From Pelagophyceae sp. CCMP2097 (Eukaryota; Sar; Pelagophyceae): a stretch of DNA of 13,322 bases. The notes below the pieces were generated by a model that made no database searches, was not told the origin of the DNA, and worked only from the letters and a program-made list of their open reading frames with translations. The stretch is from positions 160,201 to 173,522 of the forward strand of contig MU657247.1 of NCBI GenBank assembly GCA_026770575.1, in the 5' to 3' direction. Positions 1-8,158 of the stretch are shown in pieces. The translations under genes were made by a program, and so were the position numbers. Each line of letters begins with the position of its first letter. The first letter of the stretch is position 1.

Positions 1-2
1 AC

Positions 3-506
3 GAGAAACACGCCAGACTCGACACCGCCGGCGACGACATCATCCGCAAGTCGTTGGGGAATTGCGAAGAGCCGCTGCCGCGCGAATCGCGCGCGCACCG
101 CGACAGGGATGAGAACGCGGGCGGCGCCGAGGAAGAAGAGGCCCGGGACGGCTCGGAGCCCGCGGCCGACGCCCCGCCGCAGAAGAAGAAGCGCCGCTCT
201 ACTAAGAGCGACGCCGAGGAAGACCCCGTGGGCCCGCCCGTCGCCAACATCATGCGCGGTTACTTCGGCGCGCGGAGCGCGGCGCAGGGCGAGGACTCGC
301 GCCTGAAGGCCGAGCGGCAGATGCACGACATTGGGATCGAAAAGGCGCGCGCAAAGGCCATGCTCCCGCTCGAGGTCGCCGAGCGCCAGGCCGCCGTCGA
401 CGAGCGCGCGTTCGCCCTGGCGGAGCGCAAGGCGCACATGGACCAGATGAAGCTGATGATGAACATGCTGGAAGACGTCCAGAAGGCCCGCACCCCCGGC
501 GACTAG
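3..506 (+). CDS. Host nuclear protein, C-terminal part (5' end outside window)
   Basis: The frame is open from the window edge to TAG at 504-506, giving 167 visible residues; there is no need to start at the TTG at 54, since the frame continues upstream. The middle is acidic, Ala/Glu-rich low complexity followed by a basic cluster PPQKKKRRSTK that looks like a nuclear localisation signal. The last 70 residues are a charged helix (AERQAAVDERAFALAERKAH, then a Met-rich MDQMKLMMNM segment) likely to form a coiled coil. This layout resembles the C-terminal tail of Myb/SANT-like or 'no apical meristem-associated' proteins, but the DNA-binding part would lie upstream, so that is only a guess. Very GC-rich codon use fits the host and contrasts with the insert. 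Confidence 0.7.
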   Translation, partial: EKHARLDTAGDDIIRKSLGNCEEPLPRESRAHRDRDENAGGAEEEEARDGSEPAADAPPQKKKRRSTKSDAEEDPVGPPVANIMRGYFGARSAAQGEDSRLKAERQMHDIGIEKARAKAMLPLEVAERQAAVDERAFALAERKAHMDQMKLMMNMLEDVQKARTPGD

Positions 507-629
507 GCGCCCTCCGACCGACCCGCGCGCCGACCCGCGCCGACGTCGACGCACGGGCCGACGAAAGCACGCACCGACGCAATAGCCCCACTACGACCGC
601 GCCGACGCCTGGGAAGGGGGCGCGGACGC

Positions 630-712
630 CTGGAAGAGGAAATGAATCACGCGGCGGGTGTCGCGGATGGCGGCCGTCGTGCGTCCCCGCCATCCCCGCC
701 AAATCGACTCAC
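630..712 (-). other. Predicted spliceosomal intron of the minus-strand host gene
   Basis: The donor GTGAGT is at 712-707. The acceptor is preceded by a pyrimidine tract, TTCATTTCCTCTTCCAG, ending at 630. The length of 83 nt is plausible for a compact protist genome. A second possible acceptor (CCTTCCCAG) lies 21 nt further into the next exon. No transcript evidence is available. Confidence 0.4.
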
Positions 713-911
713 CAGCGCCGCGCATGTGGTGGTGGCGCCTTGGAGACCAAAGCGTGTCAGGCATGATCCCGTCCAGGGCGTCGACGAGCACGCCGCGCCC
801 GCGCTTGAGGCCGCTGGACACGACCATCACGGAGGCAACCTGGGCAGCGTCCGCCGCGACGTCCATCTTCTCCTCGCCCGTCGTCTCCGCGGCGTCGTCC
901 TCGGGCGCCAT
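713..911 (-). CDS. Host gene, predicted first coding exon
   Basis: On the minus strand an ATG at 911-909 opens MAPEDDAAETTGEEKMDVAA and stays open until a consensus splice donor: the exon would end at 713 and the intron begin GTGAGT (712-707). The product is acidic at its N-terminus, then has a basic GLKRGRG segment and an HHH run. I do not recognise it. After the predicted 83-nt intron the frame continues (phase 1) into an Arg/Ala/Pro-rich stretch antisense to the gene at 3-506. That part is probably an artefact of GC content or a short terminal exon, so the 3' structure is unresolved. The start codon is about 200 bp from the edge of the AT-rich insert, so the insert lies in or next to its promoter. 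Confidence 0.45.
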
Positions 912-1113
912 TCCAAAGAACACGTGCGGACTCTAATTTGAATCTAAATGCCGTTGACTCGCCGTTGAATGCAAGTGCGTTATATTTTCCTTCGTCGAGT
1001 CTGACGGATCTGAGCGCGCGGGGCGCATCGGCCGGAGAAGGAGATGCGCGCAGCCCGGTCGGCTTGGCTCTAACTCCATAAAGTTTTTCTAACTATCGCC
1101 TGAACCCCGAGGT
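912..1113. other. Host intergenic region at the left edge of the insert
   Basis: This stretch is upstream of the minus-strand host gene. GC content falls sharply near 1075-1100. It holds a short inverted repeat, GCGCATC...GATGCGC (about 1023-1049), and a copy of AAGTTTTTCTAAC (1081-1093) that resembles the arm of the adjacent hairpin (CACTTTTTCTAACC). No further gene is seen. Confidence 0.4.
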
Positions 1114-1169
1114 TCACTTTTTCTAACCAGTTTCCAACTCGAGTTAGAAACACTGGTTAGAAAAAGTGA
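1114..1169. repeat. Fold-back hairpin at the left GC/AT boundary
   Basis: The outer arms TCACTTTTTCTAACCAGT and ACTGGTTAGAAAAAGTGA are exact reverse complements. The inner part (TTCCAACTC / GAGTTAGAAAC) continues the pairing with one mismatch and a 2-nt offset around a CTCGAG centre. The unit is flanked on both sides by AGGT (1110-1113 and 1170-1173), which could be a 4-bp target duplication or chance. It may be a small fold-back transposon or a remnant of the element's end. It shares no sequence with the right-hand hairpin. Confidence 0.8.
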
Positions 1170-1194
1170 AGGTCCCTAATGATTAATTCTCGAT

Positions 1195-2920
1195 AACTTA
1201 AACTGAAAATTGAAAAAACAAAGACGTTATAGATCTTTGACAGCATTTAATTGGGTTTTGAAGAAAAAAACTGAAAGACAATGGTTGCCAGGTAGAAAAG
1301 GTTATATTGATCACAATATCAGCGTAGCGTGGGAAGATACAAACGATTAAAGAAAGCGTAAAATAGAGAGTTATCTCAAGAAATATGAAATGGGGTTGGA
1401 GGAATTATATGAAAAAATGAACCAACCTATGTACGAAAAGATTAAAATCAATTTGTGTGACTCTATGACAACTTCACCAGATGCTTACCCATAATTGGAA
1501 GAACCGTTTAAATAGTTCTATATCTGTCTACCCATAAGAGAGCAAAGAAAGAATATACAGAGTGTTATATATGGTGGTAGAACCGTTGTGAATAAAAGGA
1601 GCTTTCAAAGTATTCTTATGATAAATTAAATAAATATATAAGCTTAGTCAAAATTGACGAAGATGGTAATAGTACCTACAAAGTCGATGATGAAGATGGC
1701 AAAGGGTTGGTTGAAACTATCTGTGATTTTGATATGGGAAAACAAGCGGCAAAAGGAACTTGTAATTACGCAAAGGCGAAATTGTACCTGAGTACTTTAT
1801 ATGGGAAAAAGCTCCAGGACTCTATTCGAACAAAGAAGAGAAAAAAAATATCCAAACTTCAAGAATTTGTTTTGATGATTCAAAAAATTAAAATTTTATC
1901 TATTATGAAATTTTGAGGATAGTTGGCTTGTTTCATATCAACGTATTCATCTGAGAGATGAGAAATTTGCGAAAAAAAACCTACGCATCTTGGTGATTTT
2001 ATTCTTGGATACTCAAGAAAGACAATTTTCGAAAAGTAAAACCAATGTGGTAATACTCTTAACAGAATGCCGAATTATTAATATATACTGACTCTCTTGT
2101 AATCCCGAACAGGTGTCTTGATGAGATAAAAATCGACGAAAATCTGGGGGTTATTATGGGCGATGTTGGTGGGAAAATTATACTCACAATTTTTATTGTC
2201 CCGAAATTGTACGCTTTTCAGTATTAGGATACCGTTTTTAACCAATGTACTGTTGTTCGCTTTATTGATTTTTATTTATTTCTCTCTTCATTTGTTTAGA
2301 ATTTAGGAAGTGCCTGCCCCTATTTGATTCGCCTTCTTTGGGGATTTCCCAATTTGATTCTCCTTTTTGGAGGGGTCGTGATTGGTTAAACTCACATTGT
2401 AAGACCCCTGATTGGCCACACCTGAATCAAATTGGTCTAAAATCTAATAGGGGCAGGAACTTCCTATGTGCCTGTGCGATAGAATTGAACACTTTTTATT
2501 TGATGTCTTCGTGAGTCCGATTTCCTTATATAGAAAGAGTTTGACAGGAAGTTATCGACGAAAACCCCAGCATTTATTAAAACATTACAAAATCGTGGAG
2601 AAGAAAATAATGATGAACCACAAAAGCGCCTTTGGGATGACTTCAAGGAAATGTATGACGGCAAGTCTAAAATATTTTTTTAAACATTCTTAATATGAAA
2701 AATTGGGTTGAAGAAAGCAACGAATGAAAAATGTTCGATTTTATCACATCGTCATATCGATTCTGAGCAGACTAAAAGGGAAATAAATCGTTGGGGTGGG
2801 CGACTATATATAAACGATAAATGTGTAATGGAACAATCAGGAGATAATACAATCCCTTTTGGGTTTGATCTTAAAACTGCGGTTTTAAAATTTAAAACAT
2901 ATATTATAAATACAGAATGA
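1195..2920 (+). pseudogene. polB: Family B DNA polymerase, 3' half, broken
   Basis: Replicative polymerase, probably the protein-primed type of Polintons. Landmarks appear in the correct order across several frames: a YLKK...GLEELYEKM segment like the Exo III region (1369-1425), TTSPDAY, the YGGRT motif (1573-1587), motif B as KLYLSTLYGKK (about 1780-1812), LGDFILGYSRK (1989-2021), motif C as IYTDSLVI (2081-2104, short by one Asp/Thr pair), PKLYAF (2201-2218), and a C-terminal WGGRLYIN...PFGFD segment ending at TGA 2918-2920. The N-terminal Exo I/II part is absent, since coding begins just inside the left hairpin. At least four frameshifts and in-frame stops at 1348, 1492, 1513, 2037 and 2225 break the frame. 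A MITE-like element sits between PKLYAF and the C-terminal part. Certainly non-functional under the standard code. Confidence 0.85.
2304..2466. mobile_element. 163-bp MITE-like element inside the polymerase pseudogene
   Basis: Terminal inverted repeats of 26 bp (2304-2329 and 2441-2466) match at 24 of 26 positions and contain GGAAGT(G/T)CCTGCCCCTATT. Nested inside are further inverted pairs: CCAATTTGATTC (2349-2360) with GAATCAAATTGG (2424-2435), and AGGGGTC (2371-2377) with GACCCCT (2403-2409). The unit can therefore fold into one long hairpin. Both ends carry TA, compatible with a TA target duplication as in Tc1/mariner-derived MITEs. It has no coding capacity and is more GC-rich than its surroundings. 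It separates polymerase motifs that should be continuous, so it inserted after or while the element lay in the host genome. Confidence 0.75.
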
Positions 2921-3006
2921 AAGGACAAACATAGAGTTCAAGTTTGGTTGTCTTAATTAAAGACATGTATAAATATATATGAACAAGAGAAACAAATCAA
3001 AGAATA

Positions 3007-3574
3007 ATGAAATTTGTTATTTAAAAAAAAAGTATTTTTATATTTTTTGACGATGGTATAAAAAAGCCGTCGGAAGAACGTTCCGAACACCTTCTTAATA
3101 TGCTTCCAAACCAACTTATATCTTCCTAACCCTTTTTTAAATCTTCCGAACTCTTTTTTTAATCTTCCGAACCCTTTTTTTAAATCTTCCGAACCGATTT
3201 TTAAAGGTCTTGTATAATATATGCTGGATGGATCGGAAGATGTAAAACCAGAACCTTTGGTTAAAAAAACAAAAAGGACTCGCAGTATAAAGCAGTTCGA
3301 AAATGACAAAACGTTAGCAGTGAGTTATTAAAAAAAACATTAGATTGATAAAACTTGTTTAATAACGTCCAACGATGATGATCTGAAAGAAGATAAAATG
3401 GTTGAAAAAATAAAATCGGTTGTACAAAAAATAAAAGAAACTAAGCAACCATCAAAAAAATAATATATATCTCATATTGAATACTCTTCCGAATCGAAAG
3501 AGGGATCAGAACCAAAGCATGTGAGATATGTCAAGAAAAAAGCACGGAAAAAGTGTATAAGAACCCGAAAATGA
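3007..3574 (+). pseudogene. Lys-rich protein with SSEPFFK heptad repeats, function unknown
   Basis: A plus-strand frame begins MKFVI at 3007 and passes through KKPSEERSEHLLNMLP into four copies of an SSEPFFK-like heptad. It then moves (one frame slip) into GSEDVKPEPLVKKTKRTRS and a Lys-rich tail with EYSSESKEGSEPKHVRYVKK, ending at TGA 3572-3574. In-frame interruptions are TAA or TAG only (for example 3329, 3341, 3461). An alternative Met is at 3221, preceded by TATAATAT. The composition (Ser/Glu/Lys blocks) suggests a disordered, perhaps nucleic-acid-binding protein. A 118-codon minus-strand ORF across 2953-3309 is judged a shadow, because the plus frame connects to the Lys-rich tail. Not recognised as any family. 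Confidence 0.45.
3121..3205 (+). repeat. Four tandem 21-bp coding repeats, one with an extra T
   Basis: Units are 3121-3141, 3142-3162, 3163-3184 and 3185-3205, with consensus TCTTCCGAACCCTTTTTTAAA encoding SSEPFFK. Two more diverged copies seem to precede them from about 3080. The third unit is 22 bp because of one extra T in its T-run, which is exactly where the plus-strand frame slips. The 21-bp period is a whole number of codons, which argues that the array evolved under translation. Confidence 0.8.
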
Positions 3575-3621
3575 TAAATAATACAAACCAAGATAGCCAT
3601 TAAAAATTTAATGACTGTAGT

Positions 3622-4369
3622 ATGATTGACTTTGACCCAGTTATTTTAAAAAAAAATTATAAAGGATTTTACCCACCTTCAATAAAAATTAAAACAAACG
3701 ATTTTGAAAATATTAAATCATATGTGTACATTATATCAAAGCGATTTAACCCATATTCATTAAATGATGATCAAAGTATTATCAAGCCTCATAAAAATCG
3801 GGTACTCCGCTACAAAACGTCAATCTGGCATAACAAACGGATTTTATCGATTAAGCGGATTCCGTACTTCGTTAAAATCTTTTAATGTTCAAAGATTTTA
3901 TCTGTACAACATTTCACACAGTCAATCAAAAGGAACGGGGTGTATCTACTGATGCGCAGAAGGCTGAATTTCTTCTTTACGGGATGAAATTGGCAACATT
4001 TAATTCATCGATTAAAAGGATTGTGTTCAGTACAGGAAATATATCCGAATGGTTCAATGTCCCAATAGAAACAATGTCAAAATTTGTAAAGTTTTATAAT
4101 CATTCTGTTTTAATAAAAATAAACCGAATATTATTGATGCCACATTTATCCTGAAAATTTTATTTGAATTGATACGTAAAATAGAGAGCGGAAAAGCAAA
4201 AAAGAAAGCCTTCCATTCGTTCATGTTAATAAGAAGAAAACAGGGTTTAATTTTACAAATGGTAGATTTAAAAAGCGTGAAAATCAGAGATCGAAAACGA
4301 AAGAATCGGAAAGATAAGTTTACTCAGAAAGTCAAATTATCGCTTGGATTCACATTACAAAAGACTTAA
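3622..4369 (+). pseudogene. Unrecognised viral gene, frameshifted
   Basis: Coding-like frames run in series: MIDFDPVILKKNYKGFYPPS from 3622, a second frame with SGITNGFYRLSGFRTSLKSF (about 3825-3884), a third with STDAQKAEFLLYGMKLATFN and ISEWFNVPIETMSKFVKFYN (about 3940-4100), then IIDATFILKILFELIRKIES (about 4130-4190) and a Lys/Arg-rich stretch. I recognise no domain and see no Walker motif, so this is not the packaging ATPase or a helicase as far as can be seen. It may be one gene with the next entry. Exact joins cannot be placed without homologues. Confidence 0.4.
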
Positions 4370-4836
4370 AGAAAAAAGGAAAACAAAAATTAATTGATCA
4401 AAGCTGATCATCACTTACAATTGTTAATTGAACGGCGGATTCGTCCGAAATTGGATTTCTTTTAATCGAAACACCCAAACATCTAATTTTGGTACATCGT
4501 GAACTAAGAAAATGCCGCATGGTGAAAATGTACACAATGGCAAGAATTAGAAAGAGATACGATTAGTCCGGTGGAAGCTTTTATGTAAGTTTCCAAACAA
4601 ACAACGATATTGTTTTCACACACACAAAAAATGATTTCAAAGCGTCCATGAAAGAACTTAAAAGGATTTCCGAAAATCTTGATTATAGTCTATCACGAAA
4701 AAACAAACGACGTAAAATAACATGGATAACATCAATTTAGAAGGAAATAAATTCCCTTGATAAGATTCCAATTTTCCTCTTTGATGAGGAGAATATAAGA
4801 CAAGTTAAGAAGGGTCGGCTAACACTTTTACAATAA
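4370..4836 (+). pseudogene. Unrecognised viral coding remnant
   Basis: The best coding segment is the frame containing YVSFQTNNDIVFTHTKNDF and MKELKRISENLDYSLSRKNK, then EINSLDKIPIFLFDEENIRQ, ending at TAA 4834-4836. Upstream, pieces such as HLQLLIERRIRPKLDFF and KCTQWQELERDTISPVEAFM lie in another frame. In-frame stops include TAG before SGGSFYV and before KEINSLD, and there is at least one TGA, so this region is a counterexample to a clean TAA/TAG-only pattern. It converges on the lipase gene with a gap of only 37 bp. It may be the 3' part of the preceding gene. No family recognised. Confidence 0.35.
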
Positions 4837-4873
4837 TTTTTTTATACTGTATAGATTCGATACCGTCATATCT

Positions 4874-5406
4874 TCAAAAATGAAAGTTTTTATTTAAATT
4901 GGGAATTAGATTCAGAAGTGTTGATATAGGGTCATAACGTGTTTCAAAATTATATATTTTACTTCTTGACGTTTCGTTTTTTATAAACTGATGTATCGAA
5001 CTTTTGAATTCATAAAATGAGTAACTGCCCGATGCTTAGGTACATTTGGCAAAAATATCATTTTTTCGTGCTACGTCTTTTGCGCTAGCGCCTCCTTGCG
5101 AATAACCGGTGACTATGATCTTTCTGTTAAGATACGCATCTCGAAGATCTTGATATTTCTGATTCGCTTGAATAAATCTGTCAGAATTTGATGTATCGCC
5201 TGTCAAAATTTCAAAATTTTTATACATACCATTAAATTTATTTCGGATCAGTGGGACGATACGAAATATACATCTTTTTTATCATCTTCGTAAACTTTTG
5301 ATCGACGATCACTAAATTCCATATTTTTTTAAAATTAACTGGAATTATATTAAACAAAGGCTGCTTGTGATAAAAAAGCGGTGGTTTTTCTTTGATAATC
5401 ATCCAT
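4874..5406 (-). pseudogene. Class 3 (alpha/beta hydrolase) lipase-like gene, broken
   Basis: Reading down from ATG at 5406 (MDDYQRKTTAFLSQAAF), segments in successive frames give WNLVIVDQK, VYEDDKKDVYF, a short DPKNKFNG-like piece, then a long clean stretch with YKNFEILTGDTSNSDRFIQA and the nucleophile elbow KIIVTGYSQGGASAKDVAR (GxSxG, Ser in GYSQG). After a TAA at 5038-5036 the frame continues through FIKNETSRSKIYNFETRYDP, where DPIS is a plausible catalytic Asp, to TGA at 4876-4874. The order oxyanion region, GxSxG, Asp matches class 3 lipases; the catalytic His is uncertain, with one FHF at the very end. Lipases of this kind are known from some PLVs and virophages. About four frameshifts make this copy inactive. 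Confidence 0.75.
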
Positions 5407-5436
5407 AATTTTTAAGTTTTAAATAAATTATATAAT
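5407..5436. promoter_or_regulatory. 30-bp divergent intergenic region (putative bidirectional promoter)
   Basis: Only 30 bp, all A/T but for one G, separate the minus-strand lipase ATG (5406) from the plus-strand ATG at 5437. Both genes start ATGGATGAT, creating an inverted ATCATCCATA / TATGGATGAT pair around the spacer. The plus start is preceded by TTATATAAT, similar to other starts in the insert. Promoter function is inferred from position only. Confidence 0.4.
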
Positions 5437-5916
5437 ATGGATGATATTTACGTATATCTGGATAGCACAAATGTTACGAACATTCAGTATGGGCACTTTA
5501 AATATAACATTTTCCCCAACATTATCAAATGGTTTTTGTGTTTAAATAGTATTTCAAACATACCCGAAGACGTTAAGGTATGTTATAGACTTTTATTGAG
5601 TGATGGCGGAGTACTCGAGAAAATTTGGGAAATTCATATTTCCCAAAAAAAAAAAATGAGCTTCGTTTACTATTATAGAAAGCACAGTTTGGATTTAATA
5701 AATAAAGTTCCACGTGTTAATCGATTTGAAGCGGAAAGTTTAACAGCGTGTGATATACAAGAGAATAAACATAATCTGAATATTTCTATAAGAGAAACTT
5801 CACCGATCGAACGAACAAACACGGATATTATACATCGCGTTGCAAAAGTACAAATCGTAAATTCTTTTGGTGAATATATTTACTATCATGCTATTGAACC
5901 GATCTTACACGCTTAA
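5437..5916 (+). CDS. Intact 159-residue viral ORF, unknown function
   Basis: The longest undamaged ORF here apart from parts of the capsid and fibre genes. It starts MDDIYVYLDSTNVTNIQYGH and contains FKYNIFPNIIKWFLCLNSIS, PEDVKVCYRLLLSDGGVLEK and a C-terminal SFGEYIYYHAIEPILHA. No signal peptide, transmembrane segment or known motif is evident; alternating hydrophobic residues suggest beta structure. Its place shortly upstream of the capsid gene would suit a minor capsid (penton) protein, but nothing in the sequence proves it. The same frame stays open beyond the TAA (5914-5916) to 6315 without another stop, so the true protein may be longer. Confidence 0.6.
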   Translation: MDDIYVYLDSTNVTNIQYGHFKYNIFPNIIKWFLCLNSISNIPEDVKVCYRLLLSDGGVLEKIWEIHISQKKKMSFVYYYRKHSLDLINKVPRVNRFEAESLTACDIQENKHNLNISIRETSPIERTNTDIIHRVAKVQIVNSFGEYIYYHAIEPILHA

Positions 5917-6315
5917 ATACTACATCAGTCCACTAATGAAATTACGGTAATATTTCACCTCGATGATAGAACAATTTTTTATTCCAGTAGATATCAAATT
6001 TTAATCGTTGTAAAATTTCGATATGCAAAGAAAGAGCACCGTTTCAATAAAATAATCGATTCAATGTTTCATTTTTTTTTAAAATACGATTTTAAATGTT
6101 CATCAGATAAGCAGGTCAGATTCAGTCCACAGACGAACCGATGTACTAAGCCGACCAGAGTTAAATTGTCATTTTCCCAGTACAAAAACATAAATTATGG
6201 AAAATTTTATGGAGATTTTAAAAAACAAAATCAAATAAAGCTCTGTATTAAATTCCAATGCGATGATTTTTTATTATTATATAATATAAAATTGTGTATC
6301 CAAAAACTCGAATAG
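5917..6315 (+). pseudogene. In-frame continuation with a 2-cysteine adaptor-like motif
   Basis: This is the same frame as the preceding ORF, open for 132 codons after its TAA and ending at TAG 6313-6315. It includes TNEITVIFHLDDRTIFYSS and, at 6097-6150, a C-x14-C motif (CSSDKQVRFSPQTNRCTKP) that resembles the short 2-cysteine adaptor motif (C..g....P.T.RC) known from large DNA viruses. It could be the second half of a roughly 293-codon gene read through TAA, or a separate gene starting at ATG 6064. The motif call rests on pattern memory, not on a profile search. Confidence 0.4.
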
Positions 6316-6662
6316 AAATTGCTGAGCATCAAGATCGCATGCGTGCAAAGTTTTTCGCAACTATTATCACACCTTCGAGAACATAAACAGTCGATAATCG
6401 GACTTAAAGAGAAATCGTTCAAAGTACAGTAGTGAAAAACAAAAATTGCAAAAAACATCCAAAAAAAAGATATAGCGCAGAAGGTTGGAAAAGTTGTTAA
6501 TCCAATTGGGACAGGGGTTAAACCGTTTCGGAATTTATAACTATATATAATCCGGAATTAATCGAATACACTACCCTCGTGTATGCCGCAGGGGATTTTT
6601 TTTTAGGCACTGGGAATTTTATCCAAAAACAAAAACAAATTTATCAACAAAAATAAAATTGA
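6300..6662 (+). pseudogene. Weak coding remnant upstream of the capsid gene
   Basis: In the third frame RIEIAEHQDRMRAKFFATII is followed by a Lys-rich part and by FITIYNPELIEYTTLVYAAG, with five TAA and a terminal TGA at 6660-6662. The two quoted blocks look protein-like, but five TAA in about 120 codons is close to what chance would give in such AT-rich DNA. I treat it as a possible small gene remnant only. Confidence 0.25.
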
Positions 6663-6816
6663 AAAAAAAGGAATAAAATCAAGCCGTCTGATCTAAATAA
6701 AGTAAAAAACTCTTCGCCGTTTAATTTTGAATATACTAAAAGTTTTATGTTTTGTACATATATGCATTACACAGACCATGACATGAACAAACCCTGTCTC
6801 TCACACCGATCTTGGA
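6663..6816 (+). other. Leader region of the capsid gene
   Basis: A/T-rich at first. One frame is open from about 6670 into the capsid gene (PSDLNKVKNSSPFNFEYTKS ... MNKPCLSHRSW from 6783), ending at a TAA near 6915. This could be the true N-terminal frame of the capsid protein with a frameshift near 6900, so the capsid start at 6817 is not certain. Confidence 0.3.
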
Positions 6817-8074
6817 ATGGGTGCAGGTCAGTCTCCACCGATACAGTCGTATATCACGCGATTGATCCTTATCAACCAACAGGCGGGTTTCACATCAAAC
6901 TCAGTATTACGTTTTAAAATTCCTGGGCTACGATCGAATACTTTTTTAGATTGCGATAATTCATTCCAAAAGGTTCGCATCACTAATACAAGTGCTTACG
7001 TTTACAAATTTAGTCCATCCGGATATGGGACAATGTAAACTGATATTGAAGTTTCACAACAAGGAAGCATTTTGTCATCACGCAGAGGTTATGGTATATG
7101 GAGAAATTCAAAAGAAAAAAAGAACACAAACTTTAACATCGGTCGTTGGTTCTATGAATGGTTCGAATCCCGATAGTCTCCTATCTGTTCAAGATCCACC
7201 TCTCCCGTTACCGAAAGATTCACAAGGAAATCGCGGGCTTACCCTAAAACCGGGCGATTCAATAATTCTATGTGACGGAATAAGCAAACACGGTCCATTT
7301 TTTAGCGAAGGTATTCATTTACCTCTATTTTCGGCGTCCGATATTGACGTCGCATATACTATTGGAGATTTTACACAGTCAGGATTTTTTGATACAAGTA
7401 GTTTACAACCTGTATTATCAAACAAATCCTTGATAATCGATGAAGTCGAATTGATCTTGTCGATGCTCCAAACACCCCCAGAAGTAACCGACTCTTTGAT
7501 GAAGGGAATGATGGAAAAATATAAAATTGATTGTACCAACTATATTTATAACCAATATCAAATCCCAGCCAACCCTGGTTCAAATCACTCCATCAATCTG
7601 GGATTGGGTGTGCGTTCTTTAGAGAAAATCAGTCTCACACAGACACCAAGCACATCTGACGTTGATCCTATAAGAAATGACATTCACTCCATTTTCATTA
7701 AAAATCACCTTGCTAAATATGGAGTCCTGGTCGGTGGTGTTCTCGTACAGGCTTTACGTGAAGTTCCTGCTTCCGTTGCACAATGTCAGGCTATGTCAAT
7801 GATCGATTTCGGTTAAATGGGGTCGCATAATTTACCAATTGGTTCGAATCGCGAAAAATTTTCGCAGAACGCCCATGTTGCGTCAATAGGTATAGTGCCT
7901 ACATTTGAAGCACGTTTGAATGTTTGTAGTATGAAAGAAACTGGGAACATTTGCTCAGGCATATCCACTCTGGCCACGACAACCGGATTGATAATGTCAT
8001 TCACTGATAAAGCTGTAAGACCAGTACAATTACACGTGTTATCTACGTATCGTATGCGTTGGTTCTTGATATGA
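6817..8074 (+). pseudogene. Probable major capsid protein (double jelly-roll type)
   Basis: About 419 codons long. The N-terminal block SVLRFKIPGLRSNTFLDCDN is typical of the first strands of jelly-roll capsid proteins of Polintons and PLVs (R-IP...FLD..nS). The frame breaks between about 7036 and 7090. The second frame then gives a long clean stretch: DGISKHGPFFSEGIHLPLFS, a DIDVAYTIGDF strand, SLIIDEVELILSML, then IYNQYQIPANPGSNHSINLG starting the second jelly roll, and a C-terminal block ending WFLI at TGA 8072-8074. The only interruption in the last 328 codons is TAA at 7814-7816, after which the same frame continues for 85 codons. The family call comes from these strand-like blocks and from the lipase, polymerase and fibre context, not from a database search. 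Confidence 0.65.
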
Positions 8075-8104
8075 AAACTCTACAGGCGTTCTGGACTGTT
8101 GTTA

Positions 8105-8158
8105 TGTAATCTTATTGAAATAAAAAATTAATTATAATTATAATAATAATAATATATG
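8105..8158 (+). promoter_or_regulatory. A/T-only leader with TAATATG start context
   Basis: Between the capsid stop and the fibre ATG lies an almost pure A/T stretch ending TAATAATAATATG. The same (A/T)TAATATG context occurs at the start codons at 5437, 12123 and, on the minus strand, 12067; 3221 is close (TAATATATG). This may be a viral late promoter or initiator motif comparable in position to the TAAATG late elements of poxviruses, though A/T bias alone could produce it. Confidence 0.35.

Noticed and set aside
250..702. 150-codon minus-strand ORF opposite the left host gene
   Set aside because: Arg/Pro/Ala-rich with no protein-like pattern; typical of GC-rich antisense frames. Only its upstream part may be a short exon.
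642..941. Plus-strand ORFs of 92-99 codons
   Set aside because: Antisense to the predicted host exon, with composition driven by GC content and no supporting motif.
3007..3205. CRISPR-like reading of the 21-bp repeat array
   Set aside because: Units are directly tandem without spacers and encode a heptad repeat, so this is not a CRISPR array.
2953..3309. 118-codon minus-strand ORF with GRLKKEF-like heptads
   Set aside because: The heptads are the reverse strand of the SSEPFFK array. The plus frame connects to a plausible Lys-rich protein, so this is taken as a shadow.
7154..7168. GGTTCGAATCCC resembling a tRNA T-arm
   Set aside because: It lies in the capsid coding frame (NGSNPD), and no acceptor, D-arm or anticodon arm surrounds it. 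A second GGTTCGAATC at 7842 is likewise isolated.
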